Of a stretch of DNA of 64,000 nucleotides, positions 1-9,540 are shown in pieces. Under the pieces are notes generated by a model. It worked only from the letters and a program-made list of their open reading frames with translations. It ran no database searches and was not told the DNA's origin. The stretch lies in contig NADL03000040.1 of assembly GCA_002205965.3 (NCBI GenBank), forward strand, positions 310,001-374,000, in the 5' to 3' direction. Origin of the DNA: Kappaphycus alvarezii. Lineage: Eukaryota > Rhodophyta > Florideophyceae > Gigartinales > Solieriaceae. Within the stretch, counting starts at the first letter, position 1. Every line of letters begins with the position of its first letter. The position numbers and the translations under genes were made by a program.

Positions 1-1080
1 CGAGTGAATGGTGAATGAATTACCATAAAGGTATGATCTCCACCACTTGAGGGAATCTACAATGGCCAAAAGTTCCCTTTCATGGGCCGCATAGTTTTGT
101 TCCGCATCATTAAGAGTCCTGGATGCAAACGACCGGCCTTTTAGAACCTAATTCTTCCTGTTCCAGCACTGCACCAATTGCATACTGTGATGCATCTGTG
201 GTTACGTAGATAGGCAGTGTGGCGTCGAAATTTCTGAGAACCGGTGCGCTACAAAGTGTTTGCTTGAGTACTTTGAAGGCATCATCTTGAGTGTGGCTCC
301 ATTGGAAATTCACGTTTTTCGTCAATTCTGTGAGTTTTGCAAGAATTGAACAGCCTTTTATGAATCTCCGGTAATAATTGACAAAACCAAGAAAAGACTG
401 TACTTGTTGCTTATTCTTTGGTATCGGCCATTCCATGACTGCACTTATCTTGTTTGGATCAACAGAAATACCACTTTGAGAAATGATGTGTCCTAGGTAC
501 TCGACTTCTGTAACTCCGAAGAACATTTAGATAATTTGCCAAACAATTTTTCTTTTCTGAGGATTTCGAGTACAGTTCGAATATGATCCAAGTGATCCTT
601 CCATGTCTTACTGTAGATGAGGATATCATCCAGATAGACGATCACAAATAAGTCGAGCTGATCCTTGAAAATGTCATTCATTAGGTTCATGAAAGTTGCT
701 GGCGCATTAGTGAGTCCAAACGGCAGAACAAGAAATTCAAAGTGCCCGTATCGTGTTCTGAAGGCGGTAAATGGAATCGAATCTTCGTGTAGTCTAATCT
801 GGTGATACCAGATCTAAGATCAATTTTGCTGAAGAACTTTGCTCCTTTAAGCTGGTCGAAAATGTCGTCAATTCGTGGTAAGGGATAGCTGTTTTTTACA
901 GTAAGCCGGTTTAAGGCTCTGTAATCGACACACATCCGTAGACTATCATCCTTCTTGCTCACGAATAGATAGGAGCTCCCCAGGGGCTCTTACTAGGTCT
1001 TATAAACTCAGCTTCTAGTAGTTCGTCCAACTGTTTTCGGAGTTCTGACATTCTTTGTCAGAAAGTCTATAGAGACCTTT
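1..1080 (-). pseudogene. Reverse transcriptase / RNase H of gypsy family A (broken, partial)
   Basis: This would copy the element's RNA into DNA. Going leftwards, the RT fingers/palm motif CVDYRALN lies near 930. SKIDLRSG lies near 835, where the frame shifts. The active site [13 protein letters not shown] lies near 625. Another frame change follows near 530-500, then the thumb motif NYYRRFIKG near 360. RNase H starts with TTDASQYAIGAV near 200. A further shift occurs near 110, after which RNase H (TLNDAEQNYAAHERELLAI) runs to the window edge. At least four frame changes are needed to read through. Catalytic residues are present wherever the frame is kept. The family assignment is firm; activity of this copy is unlikely. 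Confidence 0.87.
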
Positions 1081-1108
1081 CTTTGTGGTTCTGCTCCTTC
1101 CTTTAATT

Positions 1109-1954
1109 CTATTTCAAAGTCTTGTTTCCTTCTCGGTGGCAAACCTCTTGGGAGCTCTGGAAACACGTCAGCAAATGTTTCCAAAACCTTCTGTATGTCT
1201 CGAGGGTATACTGGTGCTCTTGTTTCACTAGAATGTAACGGTCTAAGTAAAACTGCAAATAACTCTTTTTCTCATCGAAATCACTAACTATGGTATTGAA
1301 AGATACAAAAGGACTCACTACGGCATCATCAGCAATAAATATGAATGAATTTCCCTTATGTTCGATTTTCACCTCATTATTAAAACAATTGATTTTTGCC
1401 CCATGCGAGGCGCACCATTCTTTCCCAAGAATTGCATCATAACGCTTCAATGGGCTTACTGCAAAGTACAGAGGTTCAGTATAGGCAGTTATATGTACAA
1501 TGACAGCATTTACCAATTCTTGAAGTATCTGGTCCGCACCGTTGGCCATTTCAGCAAGCTCTCTGGAATCTCGGGTCTTTATTTGATGTTTCTTGCAAAA
1601 CGATTCACTCAAGAAGTTGATCTCACCACCAGGGTCTATGAGGATTTTTGCTGGTCCACCAGCAATTGTACCCTTGACAATGAGAAGGCCCTTGTGATTT
1701 CTCTCGAATGCAGGGGAGAATGTTTCAATGAACGTTGCATTCGATCTGATGGTGGACACAATGGACCTTTTTGTTTGATTCAATGATAACTCCCGAGTTT
1801 CTTTGTCTAACACAAGGTTTTCAATGACTGGAACTGACTGGGGACCTTCAATCAGTTCCTCCGGGCTTTTGGGCAGTTCTTGGCCATGTGCCTTTCTGTC
1901 TGCACCTGAGACAGAGACCTTCGCGCATACATCTTTCACGTTCTTCTTTGTCAA
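1109..1954 (-). pseudogene. Retropepsin-like protease and linker, gypsy family A
   Basis: A 281-codon open frame between gag and RT, in the place of the aspartic protease. The active-site loop reads ILIDPGGEINFLS, and the distal part YDAILGKEWCASHG matches the second conserved retropepsin block. The usual D-[ST]-G triad is D-P-G here, so the catalytic serine or threonine is replaced by proline. That would be expected to impair activity. The first part overlaps the end of gag in another frame, and the frame change coincides with the broken zinc knuckle. Downstream of the protease the frame continues as an unstructured linker to RT. Confidence 0.75.
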
Positions 1955-2787
1955 GCTTCTGTAAATTGGGAGTGTTTCTTTTTAGCCCCGGTATCACTTC
2001 TACGTTCCCAATTTCCATTGGTACAGGACTGCTGGTTCCAGCAAAAGAGCTTCCATTTCCATTCCTTCCTCCAGAAGACTTTGGTAGGTTACCGGGTCCA
2101 GAACGCCGATAGGCCGACTCTACTCGCTCAGCATCCTTCATTAGATCGGAGAGGTTGACGTATTCTTTGGTGCACAACGCCTTCCAGATATAGGGCTTCA
2201 AACCGCGAGAGTAACGATCTATCTGGTCTTTAACTCCAATATCGGGGATGTCGAGTATAATTTTGTTGAAGTCTTCGTTGAAGGTAGGAACATCTTTGAC
2301 TTGTTTCCAGCGGGCGAGTTTGTCTCGAGCGATCTTCTCTTTGTTCAGCGTTTCAAAACGCTGGATCAAAGCAACCTTCAGGGACTGCCAGGAATTTATT
2401 CCTTTCCCTTCTTCTGTCTTGAAGTGGACCATCCACCATTCATGGGCATTTCCAGCCAAGTAGCTGAGTGCTATGTGTAGGGGTCCATTGCCATCATTTC
2501 CCGAGGTAGTTGTCCATTTGAACACACCAGCTGCAATTGATCCTTTCCCAGTGAATGTAGTTGGCTTGTTTTTCTTTGGGCCAGCCTGACTGTCCACTAG
2601 GGATTATTTGACGAGCTGGCCTGGTTTCGGGCGTTTACGAGTTCAGATTCTAAGGAGGATACCTTTTGCGCTGCAATAGAAAGCTCTGATCTGTGTGCCG
2701 CAATTTGGTTATTGGCGTGCTCAGATTCTGCTGCAACTGAAGCACCATTTGCGTAAGGGACTCTAGGGTGACTTGCGGCTGATCCAT
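1848..2787 (-). pseudogene. Gag of gypsy family A with broken zinc knuckle
   Basis: Capsid protein of the element. The likely start is the ATG at 2787 (Met-Asp-Gln-Pro), because the reading there matches a typical gag N-terminus, but the frame changes near 2640. From 2597 a 249-codon frame carries the Ty3 capsid core: ALSYLAGNAHEWW near 2480, then VALIQRFETLNKEK and CTKEYVNLSDLMKDAERVE. A single CCHC knuckle follows (CLRCRQKG near 1905), but its second half is out of frame by one base, so the His and last Cys are lost from this frame. Upstream, 2800-3040 is the untranslated leader. Confidence 0.8.
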
Positions 2788-2853
2788 AGCGATTAGGTTC
2801 ACAAAGCCAGTAACAGTATTTGGCCTGGTATCTGAGAGAAGTTTCCGACCTTA

Positions 2854-2883
2854 CACGTGTACACGTGGTGATACGTGTACACG
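2854..2883. repeat. Two CGTGTACACG palindromes in the gypsy-A leader
   Basis: A 14-base perfect palindrome, CACGTGTACACGTG, lies at 2854-2867. Its 10-base core CGTGTACACG recurs at 2874-2883. Both lie upstream of the gag start of the family A element. They could be protein-binding half-sites or a chance feature. Confidence 0.5.
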
Positions 2884-3042
2884 ATTTCTGTAACACCTGG
2901 AGTAACAGAGAGTCTCCTAGATGGTTCTGGGCAACTACCCACGATGCGAAGCCTCCAGTAAGCTGGTTTTTCAAAATGCCAGCAATTTTTTGAAAAAATT
3001 GTGATTTATAACCTGATTGGCTTCCTTGCACCTTCAAATTCC

Positions 3043-3114
3043 GGTCTGGTGACCTAGTGGTTAAGTGTAAGCAGCTCCTGATGATGGTCGCGGGTTCAAA
3101 TCCGCCAGGAGCAC
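3043..3114 (+). repeat. tRNA-like sequence, probable SINE head or tRNA relic
   Basis: The stretch begins with a box-A-like TGACCTAGTGG and has a near-consensus box B, GGTTCAAATCC, at 3093-3103, correctly spaced for an internal RNA polymerase III promoter. It ends in CCAGGAGCAC, which looks like a tRNA acceptor end. The 5' arm (GGTCTGG) does not pair well with the 3' arm, and the T stem has mismatches, so this is not a functional tRNA. About 150 bp of unrelated sequence follow, as in tRNA-derived SINEs, but I found no second copy in the window. Confidence 0.5.
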
Positions 3115-3389
3115 TTACAAAAAGTTCCTTCTCTGACGTAAGGGTTGACGTCAGTCACGTCGGGTGCGTTATAGTAGCCCTTCTTCCGATTCTTGCTTTG
3201 CGGTGGTTGTCCTGTCTAGGTCCTGATGGCGATACGGACTTACAATTGTAAGTCCTACTACAAGGATCTGGGGGCAGCAGAGGAAAGCTTGCAATCACAG
3301 CGGAAGGGTGAACACAACACACACACGAAGTCGATTGAGAAATGAACTTATTGCTTATTTTTCCTTTTTTTACTCAAAAACAAGCAATT

Positions 3390-4345
3390 TTAATGGAAAA
3401 TAAAGATACTAATTGTGACCCTGACTGTGAGTCGATGCTGAGCCCCGTTCTGATGGCGGACAAGGTCTTGTTCACTGAACAACTCAATATTGCAGTCCTT
3501 GCACTTGTACTCCTTCTTGCTTGTACGGCGGATGTGACGACGGGAACGGAGGTGCTCGAAGTACTGAACGCGGCCGGAGCAGGTCACTTGACAATGACGA
3601 CAATGGAACGGAGAGGACTTCGGGTTCTTGTTCATCCGCGGCCTTTTCGAGGGCCTAGCCTTGCGGATTCGATGGTTTACCACCCTTTGGATCGAACAGA
3701 GGCGGCGTCCGGCAGTACTTGAAGCCTTCTCGGAGGAGCCCTTGAACTTGTCGGTGGCCTTGACGGTTCGAGACGGTCGGACGCGACGGCTTCCTCGGGA
3801 CCGGGGGTAAGGATCGAAGGCGGTCGATGGGGAGGGCAAACGATCGAAAAGGGGTGCGAGGCTCTTCGACCGTAACAAAGGGGATGCCACTGAGAGTGCT
3901 CGGGTAGACAAGATCTTGGCAGTCGGCGTCGGTGTCTTGGCTCCTCGGGGCTGGTTGGACTATCGGGGTTCTCGGAGTCGACGGACGAGGCGGGGTCTTG
4001 GGATCTTCTTCCTCATCAATTGGTAAGAATGGCGAGGTGGGCGGGGAACGAAAGACGGCGAGGTCTTCTGAGTCGTATTCCGACGGCGACGAAGGGCGGT
4101 CCTTGGAATTTCTGTTGTACGATACTGGGAGTTACCGCGTAAAGGTCAAAGTGAAATAGCCCTGGCGGTATCATGAGTAGCGCTTTCAGAATTATAGTCG
4201 GCACGAATGACATACTCTGACAATATGTAAGAAGTACATTTGTCCAGGTGAAACGAGATAGCAAGGCGACTTTTGATTTGTAAAGCAATGATATAATATC
4301 CCAGTGTGCAACTCGCCCGTAACTATTCCAAGTGTACCAATGGGG
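3390..4345 (-). CDS. Double C2H2 zinc-finger protein, spliced, 5' end unresolved
   Basis: Probable nuclear nucleic-acid-binding protein. The last exon (3654-3390) encodes two fingers of spacing C-x2-C-x12-H-x5-H (CRHCQVTC near 3610 and CKDCNIEL near 3510), the U1/matrin-like type often found in RNA- or dsRNA-binding proteins. A preceding exon, 4124-3719, in another frame is rich in Ser, Pro and acidic residues (EYDSEDLAVFRS; PIDEEEDPKTPP). A 64-nt GT-AG intron (3718-3655) joins the two in phase. A 91-nt intron (4215-4125, donor GTATGT) would join a further upstream exon that is open to 4345 but has no ATG. The true start is therefore unknown. Splice sites are inferred from frame continuity only. 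A frameshifted pseudogene is the alternative. Confidence 0.6.
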
Positions 4346-4565
4346 TCAAACGCTGTGTTCAGAACTGTAAGGAAAGTTTAATGATAACAAAGTGCCTAGT
4401 AGCCCTGGTGCAAGGTTACCAGTGGTTTGAATCTACAGTGCAGTAGAGGTAGTGAATTCATGTGAAGCTGTAAGGTCTGTGAAGTGAAATAAAACAGTTT
4501 TTGCTTCTTAAGGAAACGGCCTGGTTCGCCAAAACTCATAATGCAACGAACCTGGCCATAGCGAA
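4346..4565. promoter_or_regulatory. Intergenic region between two divergent genes
   Basis: About 220 bp separate the last open codon of the minus-strand zinc-finger gene from the ATG of the plus-strand five-exon gene. It contains no long ORF. It should hold both promoters if the two gene models are right. No TATA box stands out. Confidence 0.35.
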
Positions 4566-5707
4566 ATGAATCCCGTGGAGAACCTACATTGTAATACTCT
4601 TTCCCCCTGTTGTGTTAAAAAGAGCCACTCGGAGGCTTATTGCTCCTCTAGCAGTCCAAAGAAGGCTGTTAATCACGGAGGAGACACCAAGAAAGGAGAA
4701 GAAGCGAAGAAGGAGTCTGCCGAGTGAGCTTCTTCCAATAAGACCCATCTGTCACCGATTAGCCTCAGAATTAATAAATCAATCTCGCAAAAAGAAATAT
4801 CGATGGTATATCACTGCCAATGAATCCTCACCAGAATAAACACTGATAAATTCCTTTCTCGAGCCTCGTGAATGTACCGCAAGCGTGCTATTTGCATCTA
4901 AACCGAGCTCTCCCTCTGGTCTTTTTCCACATTGTTAGCAGCAAGAACAAGACAAAAGAAACCAAAAGCTGGAAGAATAATGCGAACAAGAACAGGAGTA
5001 TGGCAGTAATTATGAAGTTTTCTCTGAGCTTGCACATTCCAATTGTGATTAAACATTTATTTAGTTTCTACCGGGAGATTCAGAAGAAGCTACCACGGTT
5101 TTGGACCGTTTATTCGGGAAACAGCAGATTAACAACGTCGCAGTCGTTTCAAATTGCACTGAAGGTTGGATTCTACCGTATTCTGGATCTGTTCCTGACG
5201 TTTTCTAAGCTATTTTCCGTCATTTTTGTCTTTTGCAGAGCTACACGTCTAGTGAAATCATCGTCGTTAATGGTGATAGCTCTGCATGTGTTGGATATAT
5301 GCTGGAGGTTCCGACAAAATTTGAAGACGAAGCCGTCAAATTGGTCGTCCTGTTTTTTCGAGAAGTCTCCAATCACTATTATAATCTGTCTTCTCACGCT
5401 CTCTGCCAGGTAACTAAACATGTGTTTCGGAGCCTAGGACTTGCGTTTTAACATCGTTTCAGAAGAATTGGCACTGCCTTTCGAGACTGACACAAAATAT
5501 ACCAACGAGAAGCTGGTCGAGGGCGAGGGATTCCAGCCCACTAGCGAGAACTTTGCATCGCAATCGAAAGCTGTACCTGATTCCTCGGACTCATCAGAGA
5601 AAGATCTGATTTTGGATATCATCGCAAATAAAGCCGCCGGCGGTAACGGAGAGCCGACTAGCGCAAAAGCTACCACCAATGGAGAAAATAAATTCTTGAC
5701 GCTCTGA
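4566..5707 (+). CDS. Five-exon gene, hydrophilic protein of unknown function
   Basis: I do not recognise the family. Five exons join in phase through GT-AG introns. They are 4566-4723, 4939-5005, 5065-5190 (or 5199), 5239-5409 and 5486-5707, giving about 247-250 residues with a TGA stop. The introns are 215, 59, about 40-48 and 76 nt. Donors GTGAGC, GTAATT and GTAACT and acceptors TTGTTAG, ATTTAG and TTTTGCAG look typical. The weakest sites are the donor of intron 3 and the acceptor of intron 4 (TTTCGAG). The N-terminus is Lys/Glu-rich (KKGEEAKKESA). The middle is more ordered (LDRLFGKQQINNVAVVSNC; EDEAVKLVVLFFREVSN). The tail is Ser/Asp-rich and ends NKFLTL. No signal peptide or membrane span is seen. 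cDNA would settle the model. Confidence 0.6.
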
Positions 5708-5851
5708 GGGCCAGAATCGCTTATATGCAAGAAGAAACATGGGAAAGATCCGTAACTCTCTTTACGACACTTGAATCACCGCGTGAACTATCGCAAGGTA
5801 CGCTCTTCATTACTACCCATAACTTATGCTTTTGTTATGATGTAATACACG

Positions 5852-8250
5852 TTGACTTACTACAGAAATCACCAAATATCCCCTCAACACAACGATATCT
5901 TCCAACAAGAAATAAATATTATATTGAAAACTGCCATAATCATGCCTGCAGCTTCGGCCTTGCCGTTCACTTTCGTGATTTTAACCATGAAGGATGGAAG
6001 TTCCCGCTTCTGTGTTGAAAAAAGCACTTTAAATCGGAAGATGAAGACCGAACTCTGTCCGATACGTAAGACAGAAGAGATATTCGAAGAAATAAAGAGT
6101 AGCTGCGTTTTCGTTAGTCAGATCAATTTGCGGTGTATTCGAAGATCCGCAGGAGTAAAAAATACAAGAAGGTGATCACTTTTTCAGCTCTTTCGTTATT
6201 TTCAAATTCGAAAATATTCTATTTGGTCTCTTGAATGCGCCCTTTACATTACATCGCATGATAGAATACATCTTGATGGATATCTTTTTTGCTTGTTTGT
6301 ATCTAGATGGCTTTTTTTTCGTGTTCTAACACTCCATATAGGAGTGTACAAAGCACCTTATTTTCGTCTTCAAAGTCGTAGGAGATCCCGGCGTGAAGCT
6401 CATTATTACAAAATGCGAACTAAAAAAGCTGTTGTTAAGTCGCTCGGGCACCTCTTCGATAAAAATAAATTCTCTGAAATGCACATTGACGACTAAAAGA
6501 TTAAGTCCAGAAAGCAAAACCGATTCCTACGAACAAAAATAGAGTTACGAGCTTCCTTGGTATTTCTGGATAGTGCCAACGCTTCATCAATTTGTTTCTA
6601 TGATATAATCCAATTTTGCGCCGTTACTTCAGGAAACAATAAGTTCGAATGTTCGGAAGGAATATCCATGACATTTGAAACTCTCACGGAAACGCTTTCT
6701 GCTCCACTGGATATGGCTGTCCTGGACTTCGAATCCATATGTTCTGTGAAACGTGACGCTTCAACTGCAGCTTATGGAGCATTTTTCTCGCAAATGAAAG
6801 AGGACGGAAATATTCATCTCCTGTAATACGCAGGTCGAACGATGAAATCGGCAGAACGAAACTATTCTGCTTGCGAAAAGGAAGCCCACGATTTAGCTCT
6901 ACCGTCACGATTTTTTCAGTTTTTCGTTTTGCGATGGAACAGGTTGGGTCGATGACTGATCACCATACTCTTCGCTACACCTTTAAGAAGAATAAAATGT
7001 ACGAAAGATGAGAATAAAGATGAATTTTCTTATGTAGTATGAGTTCGAGGTAGAGTACAGGCCTGGAAAAGAAACAGAGCTGCCGGTTACCTCTCGCGAG
7101 CAGTGAAAATTGGTACCGCGCCCATTCCAAAAACAAATAAAGAAGTCCTAGTCGCATTTTTTATTTCTCCGCCATTATTGAGAACTTCGCTTTGGAATTT
7201 TACCCGCTTTATATCATCCACTACCTACACTATATGAAAATACTAGAGTATGGCGAAGCAAAAAAACACTCGATCAAGCTGACGGATAGCCACTCCATGG
7301 TGTGGGAGGGCAAGTTGTTAAGTCTTAAAGAAAAGCCTCAGGAAACTTCCCTTTGCAAAGAATAGGGCTGAAATCTTTCGCTTGTTTGCATGACAACATC
7401 GACTAATGGGACAGAGAAACAAACCAAGAAGTTTAATATGTACCGGTACTTTTGGTCACAGGTCCAAGAGTTTATTAATGATTATTTCGAAATTTTCGGT
7501 GGTTGCAAGAAGTCCTAAGCAATCCCACGATTTCGCAATATTTTAAAGATTCCCCATACCAACATTTTCAAGACATAATCGATTGATATCGCTGGTCCGC
7601 TCCTCACCTCAAAGTCAGGATTGAATTTCCAGCTCATCGCCATCAATTATCTCATTTTCCAGCCGCAAGCTACTGAGACAATTCCACCGCATAAGTTGTC
7701 ATTTATTTCTCGGGGAAAGATATCTTCCAATGTTTTATACTCTTTAAGACTTTTGCGCCAGAAAACGCCGGTTTTTTAACCGCAGCCGCTCTCAAAGACT
7801 TGATGAGACCATATAGGGTCGAATGGTACACCGTATGGCCATATGCATCGATTTTGAATTGTCGACTAGAGATTATGGTCCGTACGGTGAGGACAGCAAT
7901 CTGCAAGATGGTTTTGCTTAAATACGCTAACTGAGAACAATCAATTTCATACATTCTGCATAATTATCACCACAGACGTTTTTTACTATGACCTCGAGGA
8001 GGTATATTTTGCTTCCGAGCCAAATAAACTGACCGTTTGTCGGTTACCTTCAGAAATGCTTCCGTATTGTTCTTCCCGCATAAATTTTTCAGATAATCCT
8101 CGCAGATCACATACTACTCCACGCAATCATAGATGAGTACAGGTTCTTCTCTCCCTTCTAAGCATATAGCGCGTTGAACCTCTCGGTATCCTGTAACCGC
8201 TGCTACGGATAGTTTACGAGAAGAACAAGGGAAAGCACGGATCTAGTCGA
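5852..8250 (+). mobile_element. Degenerate Ty3/gypsy pol relic, plus strand
   Basis: A decayed pol region. RT remains at 5852-6120: LTMKDGSSRFCVEKSTLN matches the ...KKDG..RFCVDYR.LN block, followed by RKTEEIFEEIKSS. RNase H traces lie at 6720-6900 (DASTAAYGAFFSQM; SAERNYSACEKEAHDL). The integrase core start appears near 7580 as SIDIAGPLLTSKSGLNFQL. Numerous stops and frameshifts occur throughout. It is not closely related to the other gypsy copies here. The outer limits are approximate and no LTRs were found. Confidence 0.75.
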
Positions 8251-9540
8251 CATCAAGTTCGCTCCTATCCCTCTGCCAAATCTCTCAACACTAACATGGC
8301 TAAGAAACACAGGGCTCGAATAGAAACGGTACAAAATTTTCATGAAATCAACGAGTGGAGTGCAACGAGGACGGTCCCAACCGATCTAAGACTTTGCAAT
8401 CGTTTTGGTAGTCTTGGGACCAATCGTTCTCCACCGAGTTTTTTTTCCGTAGACTATTTAAAGCTCACTCACCCTGGATAATTGCATACAGCGACCATCA
8501 AAGTCGCGAAAGAAAACTGGGAATTCACTGTAAAATAATGAGGGCGCTAAAGGAGAAGAGACCGTCAAAATTGGGAAGAGTACCTTTAAAATAATTTTTG
8601 GGGAGGTTTTAACAGCCAATATCTATCTTCATGATTGCGCAAACACGAGAACGCAGCTTCCTCGCGAACACATTGTTTATTAATAGTGCTCCTCCTCCAT
8701 CTCTTCGTTGACGGAAAAATGATGCCTACTGAATCAACCATGGACACATTCTAGTATCTCTGAAATCACGGAGGAGATATTCCACGCTGAAAATTTGGGT
8801 TTTTCATTACATTCCTCGCGATTGAGAATGGATTTGATACGTTTGAGACCCAATTCCGGTTACATATCGATTTACACGCCACTTTGCTGGATGCATTGAT
8901 ATGGATAGTATTTAATACCGAAAATAATAGCATAGTCATAGTAATATATCTCTACCGAAGAGTTTTTATCCTTTTCGAAGTCACTGGAAGGGACCCTCAA
9001 AACAATTATATCCAAAACGTCACCCTTCCTCCGAGAACTGGTTATCTCAGAAGAATTTAAGCGACCTTCAAAGCGAAGAATCTTGCCCTTGCTTGAACCG
9101 AGACGGACCAGGCCTAATGCCAAATATTCTATCGGCTTGAGATAACTTCTTGATTGTAGTACGTTATCTGTATCAAGGAACTGGGCCTACTGTTTACGTG
9201 CCGCTTTGTTGGCTGGCTCTAAACTTAGAGCTCTCTCGGCTGTTCAGATTCGGGCAGTTTATTTTGTATGCTCCATCTTACTGGTCCACAGAGGTATGTT
9301 CAAATGGCGATACCTGCCGTGTTTCCTTCGCCTGAGTAGATAAACTGGTAACGGAGGCTTTGTCAGACCTGAATCGACACTGAGCTCAAATACTAGGGCG
9401 GTACATAGGAGGAGAAAGAAATTCCGCGTGGTAGTTGCTGCAAAAAATGGCCACCTTTGTTTGGGATTGGCCCAAGTGAGGGAACCGGACAAGGCGGAGG
9501 CTACTCTGCGTTGTGAAGGCGGTTGCAAAGATTTGGGTAA
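8251..9540. other. No recognisable feature
   Basis: Short overlapping ORFs only, none with a motif I recognise. It may be the 3' part of the preceding gypsy relic. Confidence 0.4.

Larger units (their letters stand above)
1..2787 (-). mobile_element. Ty3/gypsy retrotransposon, family A, partial
   Basis: Reading the minus strand from 2787 leftwards gives gag, protease, reverse transcriptase and the start of RNase H in the canonical Ty3/gypsy order. The element leaves the window at base 1 inside RNase H, so the integrase and 3' LTR are missing here. No LTR could be recognised to the right of gag. Its proteins are only distantly similar to the gypsy-B element at 54-62 kb, for example YLDD instead of YIDD at the RT active site. 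Several frame changes show that this copy, as sequenced, is not intact. Confidence 0.88.

Noticed and set aside
3043..3114. Functional tRNA gene
   Set aside because: Box B is good but the acceptor and T stems do not pair properly, so it is described as a tRNA-like repeat.
5064..5064. A 20-nt mini-intron GTGATTAAACATTTATTTAG
   Set aside because: Removing it shifts the frame. The 59-nt intron 5006-5064 with donor GTAATT uses the same acceptor and keeps the frame.
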